Shown here piece by piece: positions 1 to 8,154 of a stretch of DNA of 64,000 bases. The stretch covers positions 1-64,000 of the forward strand of contig JAXKVY010000001.1 of the NCBI GenBank assembly GCA_036172455.1, given 5' to 3'. This DNA comes from Candidatus Izemoplasma sp. (GTDB taxonomy: Bacteria; Bacillota_I; Bacilli_A; Izemoplasmatales; Izemoplasmataceae). Positions within the stretch are counted from its first letter, which is position 1. Each line of letters starts with the position of its first letter. Below the pieces are notes generated by a model. That model did not search any database. It saw nothing but the letters and a program-made list of their open reading frames with translations, and was not told where the DNA came from. A program made the position numbers and the translations under genes.

Positions 1-126
1 TTTACAACACTATATGAACTCGAATATAAGTTAAATGATTATGTCCATTGGTTTAATAACTTAAGAATCCATGGATCATTGGAGTATCTAAGCCCTATTC
101 AATATCGATTACAGTACTCCATATAA
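1..126 (+). CDS. IS3-family transposase, C-terminal end only (cut by window edge)
   Basis: Frame 1 is open from the first base to a TAA at 124-126 and gives 41 residues. They contain the YVHWFNNLRIHGSLEYLSP stretch typical of the C-terminal end of the IS3-family (IS150-like) DDE integrase, where W-FN-R-H-SL-Y-SP-Y is well conserved. Only the tail is visible, so I cannot say whether the element outside the window is intact. The DNA beyond the stop looks like the element's terminal repeat. Confidence 0.8.
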   Translation, partial: FTTLYELEYKLNDYVHWFNNLRIHGSLEYLSPIQYRLQYSI

Positions 127-136
127 AAATTGTTTA

Positions 137-155
137 AAAAAGGGTTGCCATTCCA
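137..155 (+). repeat. putative right terminal inverted repeat of the IS element
   Basis: About 10-30 bases after the transposase stop the sequence runs through an A-run into GGGTTGCCATTCCA and ends in CA, as IS3-type right ends usually do. The matching left end lies outside the window, so this is inferred from position and form only. Confidence 0.4.
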
Positions 156-250
156 GAACATTAGTATATTATTTTTTATTCATAAACTCTCTATAGTTAA
201 AAGATCAAATTTGTGTTATAAAACGTTCTAGAAACTTTTGATAATATCCT

Positions 251-278
251 TTGATATATTTGTAAAGTGTGGTACTAT
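251..278 (+). promoter_or_regulatory. promoter for the MFS gene
   Basis: TTGATA (251-256), a 16-base spacer and TACTAT (273-278). It lies inside the longest possible reading frame (which could begin at 238), which supports a translation start downstream at the GTG at 301. Confidence 0.5.
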
Positions 279-300
279 AACAAAGATTTGGAGTGGTAAT

Positions 301-1566
301 GTGAGGCAGTTAGTGTTAAAAATAAATCAGCGTTTTTATTATGGTTGGGTGATTGTACTATTGAGTGCTCTGACCTTCTTTTTAAGTGCCCCAGGACAAA
401 CCTATTCCATTAGTGTTTTTATTGATGTATATAAAAGTGAATTTGCTTTTTCTTCTACAGTTATTTCAACAGCCTATAGTGTTGCGACGGTGATTAGTGG
501 TTCAATGTTGGTGTTTATGGGACGGGCTATTGATCGATTTGGTATTAGACGAATGTTAATAGTTGTACCAATTATGCTTGGCATAACGACCTTTTTTAAT
601 AGTTATGTTTCAGGAATATATATGATATTTGTAGGGTTTATTTTTTTACGATACTTTGGACAAGGATCGATGACACTTATTCCAAGTACAGTAATTCCTC
701 AGTGGTTTGAAAAAAGACGGGCGTTTGCGATTAGTTTAGCTACTATGGGGGGATTACTAGCGATGCTAGCGGTGCCTTCAATCAATTTATGGTTGATTTC
801 TCAAATTGGCTGGCGTAATGCTTGGCGAGTGTGGTCATTAATTCTAACGGTAGGGTTTGTACCTCTTGTGTTTTTGTTCGCATCTAATCGACCAGAAGAT
901 ATTGGGATGACTATCGAGAATGATGTTTCATTAGATGAAGAAGCGGTAGAAAAAGCGCTCCAAAAAATGAATCAAAAGAGTTTTTCTTTAAAACAAGCAT
1001 TACGTGTTGAAGAGTTCTGGATTGTAGGGATGATTAGTATGATTCCAGCAATGTTTAGTACCGGTCTTGCCTTTCATTTCTTTTCGGTAATGGCATTACG
1101 GGATATTAATAGTGAAGCGGCTGCGGTGATTTTGGGATTACTAGCACTTCCTGCATTTATTATGCCATTTGTATCTCACATAGTTGTCGATCATTATCCT
1201 GTTAAATATATTTTATCTACAACATTAACGATGACAATATTGAGTATGCTTTTCTTAATATTTGGCGTAGTAAATGCAACATTTGCGGTTATTTTCATCT
1301 TGTTTTATGGTTTAGGGATTGCCATTCAGTCACTTTCAACCAATGTTTTATGGCCAAATTATTTTGGACGAAAACATCTTGGAAGTATACGTGGTGCGGC
1401 TACTGTTTTTATGGTTATAGGTAGTGCCTTAGGCCCATTGCCGTTTGGAATATCATATGATATCACTGGTAATTATAATGTAGCCATAGTCGGCATGATG
1501 ATTTTTACTGCCGTTGCCTTAGTACTTTCTTTTACCATATCAAAGCCGGTTAAAAAACGTGTTTAG
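301..1566 (+). CDS. MFS transporter (oxalate/formate antiporter-like group)
   Basis: A membrane transporter of the major facilitator superfamily with about 12 hydrophobic segments. The RFYYGWVIVL opening and the GRAIDRFGIRR loop between helices 2 and 3 are typical of the OFA/monocarboxylate-type branch. The frame is open upstream to 238, but GGAGTGG at 290-296 places the ribosome at GTG 301 and a promoter sits just before it, so 301 is preferred (421 residues). The substrate cannot be told from sequence. A bidirectional hairpin separates it from the convergent gene on the other strand. Confidence 0.8.
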   Translation: MRQLVLKINQRFYYGWVIVLLSALTFFLSAPGQTYSISVFIDVYKSEFAFSSTVISTAYSVATVISGSMLVFMGRAIDRFGIRRMLIVVPIMLGITTFFNSYVSGIYMIFVGFIFLRYFGQGSMTLIPSTVIPQWFEKRRAFAISLATMGGLLAMLAVPSINLWLISQIGWRNAWRVWSLILTVGFVPLVFLFASNRPEDIGMTIENDVSLDEEAVEKALQKMNQKSFSLKQALRVEEFWIVGMISMIPAMFSTGLAFHFFSVMALRDINSEAAAVILGLLALPAFIMPFVSHIVVDHYPVKYILSTTLTMTILSMLFLIFGVVNATFAVIFILFYGLGIAIQSLSTNVLWPNYFGRKHLGSIRGAATVFMVIGSALGPLPFGISYDITGNYNVAIVGMMIFTAVALVLSFTISKPVKKRV

Positions 1567-1570
1567 ATAA

Positions 1571-1595
1571 AAAAAGGTGCCATTGGCACCTTTTT
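1571..1595. terminator. bidirectional terminator
   Basis: GGTGCC-ATT-GGCACC (1576-1590), flanked by A5 on the left and T5 on the right, between two convergent genes. It can serve both. Confidence 0.8.
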
Positions 1596-1600
1596 GCGTT

Positions 1601-2353
1601 TTATCTAGGGTATAAATCGCCCATTTCATCGGTTTCTAAACTCGCGCGACGATTGCGTTGTGATTTAATTAAACTTTGATAGTAGTCTGTGTTGTCTTTG
1701 ACGTCTTCAACCATCTTATCAACATAATCAACAAATTCTTGTTCCGAGAGTTTATTATCTAGTTGTCTTGTGTCTAAGGCAAAAAGATTATCCCCTGTCA
1801 TCGTTATATGATCATTATTAGGGATATAATGGAAGTATAAACTTTCATTCATTGTTGGGATAAAACGAATCGCTAAGTTCTCAGGATCTTTTTTGCGTTC
1901 AATTTCTTTGATATTAGTGGTTGCTCTAAAATACGTAATTGGGTACGTTTTAACTTCCCGCGGTACTGGAATGCCTTTATCTAGGTTTTGTAAATCTAAT
2001 TCAAATACAAGTCTGTAATCAACACTTAAATCTTCATGTGTCTCCTTATGAAGCGCCATTAATTTTTTATGTGCTTTCTCATATTCTTCTTTAGAAAAAG
2101 TATCTAACACTTTAATGTGATCAGAAAGTTCTGTGTTAAGACGTTTGTTTTCATCATCAAAATGAACTTCTTGTAATATGATGTTTCCATCAACTTCATA
2201 TGTATTTGATTCAGTTGTATGAAATGATGAATAGCCATGATCATCATGAACAAATTTCTGATGTGTGACGTTGCCATCTTCATAAAAGCGAACCAGTTCA
2301 AATCCATTTGAGTTATACTTAATACGTTCTGTATAAAGTGCTCGTGGTTTCAT
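1601..2353 (-). CDS. hypothetical protein, 250 aa
   Basis: I do not recognise this family. The product is soluble and charged, with no signal peptide or membrane segment. The N-terminal ~80 residues are rich in short beta-like stretches (GFELVRFYEDGNVT, YEVDGNIILQEVHFDDEN) reminiscent of a repeated sheet, and the middle has an acidic/basic helical part. A strong ribosome site (AGGAGGAG) sits just before the ATG. It appears monocistronic, with its own terminator shared with the convergent MFS gene. Confidence 0.7.
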   Translation of the reverse strand: MKPRALYTERIKYNSNGFELVRFYEDGNVTHQKFVHDDHGYSSFHTTESNTYEVDGNIILQEVHFDDENKRLNTELSDHIKVLDTFSKEEYEKAHKKLMALHKETHEDLSVDYRLVFELDLQNLDKGIPVPREVKTYPITYFRATTNIKEIERKKDPENLAIRFIPTMNESLYFHYIPNNDHITMTGDNLFALDTRQLDNKLSEQEFVDYVDKMVEDVKDNTDYYQSLIKSQRNRRASLETDEMGDLYPR

Positions 2354-2463
2354 AATCTCCTCCTATTTATATTTTTCTTAATTAAATTATAGCACATCCT
2401 AAAAGCGTTTTCATTAGATATACTATTTTTTCATTAGCAGTCTTTATTCTACTGAACTATGTA

Positions 2464-2493
2464 TAAAAAAAGATCTCAACAAAATGAGATCTT
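2464..2493 (-). terminator. terminator of the diguanylate cyclase gene
   Basis: A 9-bp perfect stem AAGATCTCA/TGAGATCTT (2470-2493) with a 6-base loop, followed on the minus strand by a T-run. Confidence 0.8.
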
Positions 2494-2498
2494 CAATA

Positions 2499-4028
2499 TT
2501 ATTGGGTATTTGCTTTGTCTTTTAAGGCCTTTATGAGTTTGTCTTTATAATTACCTTTATCTGACTTTCTCGAGTACATGTTTTCATCTGCTTCCGATAG
2601 CACTTGATCCATTGTTTTATCTGAGTTTTTATTTGTTCCGAGACCATATGAATATTGAATAATATCTAATATCGGCTTATCTTGATTTTGTTGGTCAAGT
2701 AACGTGATTAAATGCTTAACCGTTTTTATGTCACGATTAATTATGATAAGTAAGAACTCATCGCCACCTAATCGAATCGGAATGATGTCATCTTTATTGG
2801 ATAAGTCAAGGAGTTGATTTGCAAAACGTTGTAATAGTTTATCGCCTGCTTCGTGTCCTAAGTAATCGTTAAACAGTTTTAATCCATCAAGATCAAAGAG
2901 AATAATATGGTAATGTTGATTACTGTTATCTAAGTCATCTCTTATCTCTTCTAAGTAATTGCGGTTGAATAATCGTGTCATTAAGTCATGTGTTTTAATA
3001 TATTGAATGCCATGAATATATTTTTGATTAGCGGTATCATCGTAAAAGAGGTAAAATTTTCCTGAATACTTATAAAATGGTAAATGAATATCTTTTGAAT
3101 GCATATTAAAGTATAGCTTATCATCGTTAAAATTAAGATCATCCAGTTCATTGGCATCTTCATATATAATCGCATAGTCTTGAATTGTCTTTAGTAAACT
3201 ATCAAACCTTAACTCTTCATCAACTTTAATATCAAATAAACGTTTAAAGGCTTTTGAGGCATCTACCACAATATTCTTATCATTGACAATAACGTATTTC
3301 TCACGTAAATTATCTAGAATAAAGTGATTACGATCAACCCCTAAAATTAATTTTAAGTCACGCATGTAAAAGACATAATAAAGTAAAGAGATGAAGAAGA
3401 TAAAAACGATATATGTTGGATCAAGTGTAAAGGTATAGACAAAAATATGTATGATATTCAATGAAATGCCAAGAATAATGCCAGTCACAATAAACAGAAA
3501 CGGTACATAATCTTTATTAGAACGCAAGTTTTTGTATAAACTCTTAACAATAAAATACCCAGTGATTAATATCAATGTATATGACGCAGCAGTGTGGATA
3601 TGGAAAAAGGCTCCATTAGTTGCCTGTCTGTAATCTATATATCTAAAGTCACTACTTGGCAAACTTTTAAGCATTAATTGATGATATTGATTAGTATAGG
3701 CTATGACTAGATCAATACTTAAGAAAGTCCACAATAAGACATGGATAACCATCGGAATCTTCTTTTTCATATATGTCACTATCGAATATAAAAAGATAAT
3801 ACATATTAAATAAACTAAAGGATATATTGATACGGTTAAATAATATAACAAGGTACCATTAACCAAAAAGTTACGTACAGCTAAAATAGCACTCCACAAA
3901 AAAAGTAGAAGTGATAAGTACTTAAAATATTTGTAACGAGGATCAACATTAAATAAATCATAATGGGTGAGTGGAACAAGTGCCATAATTGATAAGATGA
4001 TAAAGATAATCCATATATAAAGAGTCAT
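2499..4028 (-). CDS. membrane-bound GGDEF diguanylate cyclase
   Basis: Predicted to make cyclic di-GMP from two GTP at the membrane. The first ~225 residues form about seven hydrophobic segments like the N-terminal 7TM sensor domain of some histidine kinases. A PAS-like linker (~235-330) follows. The GGDEF domain runs from about 340 to 490 and has FDLDGLKLFNDYLGHEAGD and an intact RLGGDEFLL, with GGDEF at 421-425. The usual product-inhibition site (RxxD five residues before GGDEF) is not present; KDDI occupies that place. Ribosome site GGAGG and the ATG at 4028 agree. No EAL or HD-GYP partner is in the window, and the sensed signal is unknown. Confidence 0.88.
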   Translation of the reverse strand: MTLYIWIIFIILSIMALVPLTHYDLFNVDPRYKYFKYLSLLLFLWSAILAVRNFLVNGTLLYYLTVSIYPLVYLICIIFLYSIVTYMKKKIPMVIHVLLWTFLSIDLVIAYTNQYHQLMLKSLPSSDFRYIDYRQATNGAFFHIHTAASYTLILITGYFIVKSLYKNLRSNKDYVPFLFIVTGIILGISLNIIHIFVYTFTLDPTYIVFIFFISLLYYVFYMRDLKLILGVDRNHFILDNLREKYVIVNDKNIVVDASKAFKRLFDIKVDEELRFDSLLKTIQDYAIIYEDANELDDLNFNDDKLYFNMHSKDIHLPFYKYSGKFYLFYDDTANQKYIHGIQYIKTHDLMTRLFNRNYLEEIRDDLDNSNQHYHIILFDLDGLKLFNDYLGHEAGDKLLQRFANQLLDLSNKDDIIPIRLGGDEFLLIIINRDIKTVKHLITLLDQQNQDKPILDIIQYSYGLGTNKNSDKTMDQVLSEADENMYSRKSDKGNYKDKLIKALKDKANTQ

Positions 4029-4060
4029 TTTCGTACCTCCTAAATAGTTGTTTCAAGTCG

Positions 4061-4088
4061 AATATATCATATCATAAATCGTTTTCAA
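4061..4088 (-). promoter_or_regulatory. promoter of the diguanylate cyclase gene
   Basis: On the minus strand: TTGAAA (4088-4083), 16-base spacer, TATATT (4066-4061), about 33 bases before the start codon. Confidence 0.45.
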
Positions 4089-4246
4089 ACGCACGTTAAA
4101 TGTTGATATTAACTTAAATACTTTAAGTATTACAACATAATATAAGTTAGTAACAATTGGGTATAAAGTAAGAACCTACTAATTGAATTTTATCTTTTCT
4201 AAAATAGAGTAATAGTCGCTAGTTTGTGGTAATTTTGTTTTACCGC

Positions 4247-4275
4247 TTGGCAAGTTTCTGAAAATATGATACACT
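4247..4275 (+). promoter_or_regulatory. promoter of tRNA-Arg(CCG)
   Basis: TTGGCA (4247-4252), 17-base spacer, TACACT (4270-4275), 15 bases before the tRNA. Confidence 0.55.
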
Positions 4276-4290
4276 ATTATGGCAAATAGT

Positions 4291-4367
4291 GCTCCCGTAG
4301 CTCAGTTGGATAGAGCGCAACCCTCCGAAGGTTGAAGTCGCATGTTCGAATCATGTCGGGAGCGCCA
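4291..4367 (+). tRNA. tRNA-Arg (anticodon CCG)
   Basis: 77 bases with a full cloverleaf: acceptor GCTCCCG/CGGGAGC, D-arm with TAGCTCAGTTGGATAGAGC, anticodon stem CAACC/GGTTG with loop CTCCGAA, T-loop TTCGAAT, and an encoded CCA. It reads CGG codons. Confidence 0.95.
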
Positions 4368-4410
4368 AATGAAGAGTTTTCAAGGTGCAAATCTTGAACT
4401 CTTGACCATT

Positions 4411-4440
4411 AAAAAGTGCAATGCAAGTTGCCCTTTTTTT
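4411..4440 (+). terminator. probable terminator after tRNA-Arg(CCG)
   Basis: An imperfect AAGTGCAA/TTGCCCTT stem followed by T7. A second hairpin (AAGAGTT..CAAG with CTTGAACTCTT, about 4372-4404) lies between it and the tRNA. Confidence 0.5.
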
Positions 4441-4496
4441 ATAGACATTTTGACTGAAGATATGATATAATGACTTGTCAAACGGAGTGATATAAC

Positions 4497-6320
4497 ATGA
4501 AAAAATCAAACTATAAAATGTTATTAATAATCATTGGATATCTCTTTTTTTTACGGGGTATTTTGATGATAACAACGGGGATGAGCATCTTCCATTTGGG
4601 GGTTATATTTGATCTGGTCTTAGTGACATTTTGGATTGGGGCAATTGGCTTTTTTATCCGGTCTTTAACGGGACAAAAGATTTTTTACATTACAGTGATT
4701 TTAATCGCCACAGTATTTGTTATTAGTGACAGCATTTACTATGATTATTTTGATACGATTAGTGCAGTTAAAAGTTTAGATGGATTAAAGTGGCTAAAAG
4801 AAGGAACGACTTTGGAATACAATATTCAAATCCCCTTAGTGACTGTTTACGTGATTCCAGTTTTTATTGGGCTCATTGTGTACATAATCAAGAAAATGCA
4901 ACAACCAGATCATTATCGATTAAATCACTTGGCCATTATTTCGATTATTTTTGTTATTCAGATTGGATTGTATTTATCATGGACAACAGGAGAATATGAG
5001 AATAGATTAGAGTATTATCAAAGTGATGCCTATTTGTTTGCGAGTATGCATGATAGGGTCTTATATAGTGAGAAATATGGGTATTACCATTATCACTTAT
5101 TAGATATTACTAAGTTGAATCCAGATGTTGATGCGATTGATGTTATGGATGAAGCAGAGGACTATTTTGACAGTAGAGACCATCACCTGAATGAGTATAG
5201 TGACCAATACAATGGGTATAATCTTATTACGATTTTAGGCGAGTCACTCGATACACGTTTTATAGATCCTACTCTGACGCCAAATCTTTATAAGATGTAT
5301 AGTGAAGGTATGCGGTTTGACAATTATTATACGCCTGTTTTCCAACAGGGGGCAACATGTAATAGTGAGTATATGAGTCTTGTTGGATTAAGTGCGATAA
5401 ATACCAATGACTGGTCTAATAATATTTGTGACACGTATAGTACAAATGCTTTTCCATATAGTTTACCTAACCAGCTACAAACGATAGGATATGATACATA
5501 TTATTTCCATAGTGGCCATGAATGGTTTTATAATAGAAGTACAATCATTCCTCATTATGGATTTGAAACAGTTAAATTTCAAGAAGATTTATACCGTGAT
5601 GGTTACAATGATTTTAATGAACACTTCGATTCACAAATGACCTATTTCTTTGATGAATATGTGTCATATGATAATCCCTTTCATATCAACCTGTTAACTT
5701 ATTCAGGGCATGGCGCATATAATCAAGAGGCGTTTAATATTCATTTAGATCAACTTAATCAGGCGTATCCAAACACAACATTCGATTCACAAGTTGAGAA
5801 CTATATGTTAAAATTAATTGAGACAGACAAAATGATTGGTGACATCATGAATCTCTTAGAAAGTAAGGGTGAATTAGATAATACATTGTTTGCGGTGTTT
5901 CCTGACCATTATCCATACATGATGGAAGAAGAGACCTATCAATCGTTTTTAGACTTAGAAGAAGATAGTAAAGAAATTCATCATCAAACACTTCTGATAT
6001 ATGCGACTGGCATGCAAGGTGAAACCTTTGATGTGACTGGTAGTACAATTGATATTCCTCCTACTTTGCTCAATTTACTTGATAGTTCATTGAACTTTAA
6101 TTACTTTATGGGACATGATTTGTTATCTGTAAATAACAATTATGTATTATTTAATGATTTAAGTATCACTGATGGTAAGAATGTGTTATATTTAGATGGT
6201 ACCTATATTGGTGATATATCACAAAAAGATCATTTAGAAACAGTATTGGCTGAGAAAATAAAATTATTTGAAATTCAACAAGGGTTATTGAATATTGATT
6301 ACTTTAAAACCTTAAATTAA
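4497..6320 (+). CDS. lipoteichoic acid synthase-like sulfatase-fold membrane enzyme
   Basis: Member of the LtaS family, whose proteins transfer glycerol phosphate from phosphatidylglycerol to a growing chain outside the cell. About five membrane segments fill residues 7-165, followed by an extracellular sulfatase-like domain. Expected active-site positions are visible: Glu249 (GES), the nucleophile Thr287 (QGATCNSEY), His405 (SGHGAY) and Asp470-His471 (FPDHYP), with spacing like the Staphylococcus enzyme. At 607 residues the length is normal. The start follows an extended -10 (TGATATAAT) and GGAGTG. A different phosphoglycerol transferase activity is possible. Confidence 0.8.
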   Translation: MKKSNYKMLLIIIGYLFFLRGILMITTGMSIFHLGVIFDLVLVTFWIGAIGFFIRSLTGQKIFYITVILIATVFVISDSIYYDYFDTISAVKSLDGLKWLKEGTTLEYNIQIPLVTVYVIPVFIGLIVYIIKKMQQPDHYRLNHLAIISIIFVIQIGLYLSWTTGEYENRLEYYQSDAYLFASMHDRVLYSEKYGYYHYHLLDITKLNPDVDAIDVMDEAEDYFDSRDHHLNEYSDQYNGYNLITILGESLDTRFIDPTLTPNLYKMYSEGMRFDNYYTPVFQQGATCNSEYMSLVGLSAINTNDWSNNICDTYSTNAFPYSLPNQLQTIGYDTYYFHSGHEWFYNRSTIIPHYGFETVKFQEDLYRDGYNDFNEHFDSQMTYFFDEYVSYDNPFHINLLTYSGHGAYNQEAFNIHLDQLNQAYPNTTFDSQVENYMLKLIETDKMIGDIMNLLESKGELDNTLFAVFPDHYPYMMEEETYQSFLDLEEDSKEIHHQTLLIYATGMQGETFDVTGSTIDIPPTLLNLLDSSLNFNYFMGHDLLSVNNNYVLFNDLSITDGKNVLYLDGTYIGDISQKDHLETVLAEKIKLFEIQQGLLNIDYFKTLN

Positions 6321-6339
6321 ATATTTTTCTCGCTTTTGC

Positions 6340-6368
6340 TTTACAAAAACAAGGCGTTATATTATAAT
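6340..6368 (+). promoter_or_regulatory. promoter of tRNA-Arg(TCT)
   Basis: TTTACA (6340-6345), 17-base spacer, TATAAT (6363-6368). Confidence 0.65.
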
Positions 6369-6383
6369 AAATAACGCTGTAAT

Positions 6384-6460
<77 letters not shown>

Positions 6461-6469
6461 AAAAAATGT

Positions 6470-6498
6470 AATCAAGCGATTTTTCGCTTGATTTTTTT
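6470..6498 (+). terminator. terminator of tRNA-Arg(TCT)
   Basis: ATCAAGCGA/TCGCTTGAT stem (6471-6492) followed by T7. Confidence 0.85.
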
Positions 6499-6547
6499 AT
6501 AGGTATGATTTACTCTATTTTTATAAAGTGGGTAAAAAATGAAATAA

Positions 6548-6591
6548 ATTACCTATTTTATGTTGACGTGAGTAATCATTACCTATATAAT
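6548..6591 (+). promoter_or_regulatory. promoter and candidate operator of the Fic gene
   Basis: TTGACG (6563-6568), 17-base spacer, TATAAT (6586-6591). The 9-mer ATTACCTAT occurs at 6548-6556 and again 30 bases later at 6578-6586, on the same face of the helix and straddling the -35 box. The Fic protein has a C-terminal winged-helix-like region, so self-regulation is possible. Confidence 0.5.
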
Positions 6592-6616
6592 TGAAATATG
6601 GAAAGGATGATCCTGT

Positions 6617-7681
6617 ATGTTTACATTAAAACAACTACCCCCAAAAGCAAATTTCAATAAGACAGAGATATTATATAAAACAATTGCTGCTCATAAGGCT
6701 TTAGCAGAATTGAAAGGATACTCAGATGTATTACCAAATAAGAATATATTAATCAATGCAGTAACAATTAATGAAGCAAAAGATAGTTCAGAAATTGAGA
6801 ATATTATAACGACACATGATGAGTTGTATAAGGCACTTAGTACATCAAATGCAAGCATTGCTGCAAAAGAAGTGGTTAATTATCGGACTGCTTTATGGAA
6901 TGGGTATGAGTTAATTAATGAGTATGGATTTTTATCAATCAACATGATTGTGAAAATCCAATCTATCGTGGAGCAAAGTGAAGCAGGAATTAGAAAGGTA
7001 CCGGGTACTGTATTACGAAATGAGCGAACAAAAGAAACAGTATATACACCACCGGTTGGTTATGACGAAATTATCCGACTAATGACAAATTTGGAGGAGT
7101 ATATTAATAATGATGAAGATCAAATTGATGATTTGATAAAATTAGCAGTGATTCATTATCAATTTGAGTCTATTCATCCATTTTACGATGGAAATGGAAG
7201 AACTGGGCGAATCATCAATGTCATTTATCTTACCTTGAAAGGGTTGCTGGATACACCTATATTGTACCTAAGTTCTTACATCAATAATAATAAAGCTGAT
7301 TATTATCGTCATCTTCAGGAAGTTCGAGATACAGATTCGTGGGATGGTTGGGTATTATATATGTTAGAAGGTATAGCCGAAACAGCAACTAAAACGTTAA
7401 ACATTATGAAGCGTATTAATCAACTTATAGAGGAAATGATTGAAGAAATTAAACAAGCTTTACCAAAAATTTACTCAAAAGAGTTAATTGATGTTATTTT
7501 TTATGAGTTTTATACGAAGATATCATTTGTGGAAAAAGGTGTGGGTGTCACTCGTAAAACAGCATCAAGTTATCTTTCTCAGTTAGAAGATAAAGGATTT
7601 TTGCGATCAGAAAAGATTGGGAGAGAACGAGTTTATGTAAATGAACGTTTATATGAAATGATTAAAAAAGCTAATTTCTAG
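6617..7681 (+). CDS. Fic-domain protein (AMPylase type) with C-terminal winged helix
   Basis: Fic proteins move AMP (sometimes another nucleotide part) from ATP to a hydroxyl on a target protein. The motif HPFYDGNGRTGR is complete at 187-198, with catalytic His187. Residues 57-62 (SSEIEN) match the inhibitory [S/T]xxxE[G/N] motif, which in class II Fic proteins lies N-terminal to the Fic core and blocks ATP, so the enzyme is probably autoinhibited. The last ~80 residues look like a winged-helix DNA-binding domain (VTRKTASSYLSQLEDKGFLRSEKIGRERVY). Ribosome site AAAGGAT. The gene stands alone between a tRNA-Arg gene and a decayed copy of it, which suggests arrival by transfer. No antitoxin or integrase is present. 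Confidence 0.9.
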   Translation: MFTLKQLPPKANFNKTEILYKTIAAHKALAELKGYSDVLPNKNILINAVTINEAKDSSEIENIITTHDELYKALSTSNASIAAKEVVNYRTALWNGYELINEYGFLSINMIVKIQSIVEQSEAGIRKVPGTVLRNERTKETVYTPPVGYDEIIRLMTNLEEYINNDEDQIDDLIKLAVIHYQFESIHPFYDGNGRTGRIINVIYLTLKGLLDTPILYLSSYINNNKADYYRHLQEVRDTDSWDGWVLYMLEGIAETATKTLNIMKRINQLIEEMIEEIKQALPKIYSKELIDVIFYEFYTKISFVEKGVGVTRKTASSYLSQLEDKGFLRSEKIGRERVYVNERLYEMIKKANF

Positions 7682-7686
7682 GAAGA

Positions 7687-7747
7687 ACGATAGCTAAGAA
7701 ACCTTCTAAGCCGTCTGTTGGGGGTTTGAATCCCTCCCGGAATGCCA
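7687..7747 (+). pseudogene. tRNA-Arg(TCT) remnant
   Basis: Bases 7702-7747 match the 3' 46 bases of the tRNA at 6415-6460 with three mismatches, including the anticodon loop, T-arm, acceptor strand and CCA. Just before, CGATAGCTAAG resembles the tRNA's CGGTAGCTCAG, but most of the D-arm and the 5' acceptor strand are missing. It cannot fold as a tRNA. It reads as a decayed tandem tRNA copy, or as an attachment-site-like duplication bounding the Fic gene. Confidence 0.85.
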
Positions 7748-7757
7748 TTAAAAAGCA

Positions 7758-7787
7758 TAGGTTAGTCTTTAAAGGCTAACCTTTTTT
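7758..7787 (+). terminator. terminator behind the tRNA remnant
   Basis: GGTTAG/CTAACC stem (extendable by TCTTT/AAAGG) at 7760-7781 followed by T6. Its place, 12 bases after the CCA, suggests the remnant was once a transcribed tRNA gene. Confidence 0.7.
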
Positions 7788-7859
7788 ATGTTTTGAGATT
7801 ATATTAGAGAAAAGTCGTCGGTCGTGACTGTGTTAAGCAATTTAGAAAGAAAAAATGGG

Positions 7860-8039
7860 CTAAACTACGAACTCATTACTGATTTTATTCTTTTGTTTGA
7901 TATTTTTCTTTTCTCCTTCAGACATATGCATATCATCGGATAAGGAAACTCTTTTTAATTTCCACCACACGCCAACTCTGTTAAACAGATTAATTGGTAC
8001 TTGATGAGGGAATAGGTGGAACGAAAGAAGAGGACACAT
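7860..8039 (-). CDS. small ORF or decayed gene fragment, 59 aa (doubtful)
   Basis: A minus-strand frame opens at ATG 8039 and ends at TAG 7860. The sequence (NRVGVWWKLKRVSLSDDMHM and a lysine-rich end) has protein-like composition, but no ribosome site precedes the ATG and a stop lies two codons upstream in frame. It may be the last part of a degraded gene. The rest of 7790-8100 shows nothing else I can name. Confidence 0.2.
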   Translation of the reverse strand: MCPLLSFHLFPHQVPINLFNRVGVWWKLKRVSLSDDMHMSEGEKKNIKQKNKISNEFVV

Positions 8040-8105
8040 GGTGTACTAAACACAATAAGTAAGCCATAGTTGGTATTTCTTTATTGAAACTGCAGACTAA
8101 AAAGT

Positions 8106-8134
8106 TTGAAAATAAAATTATTATAGGTTATACT
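8106..8134 (+). promoter_or_regulatory. promoter of the repeat lipoprotein gene
   Basis: TTGAAA (8106-8111), 17-base spacer, TATACT (8129-8134), followed by GAGAGGAG and the ATG at 8155. Confidence 0.6.
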
Positions 8135-8154
8135 AATCTTGAGAGGAGATTATT

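Noticed and set aside
238-300. N-terminal extension of the first MFS protein
   Set aside because: A promoter lies within it and the ribosome site points to GTG 301.
7687-7747. A second functional tRNA-Arg(TCT)
   Set aside because: The 5' acceptor strand and most of the D-arm are missing, so no cloverleaf can form.
7810-7835. Another tRNA fragment (GTCGTCGGTCG)
   Set aside because: Only about 11 bases resemble the tRNA variable region; too short to support.
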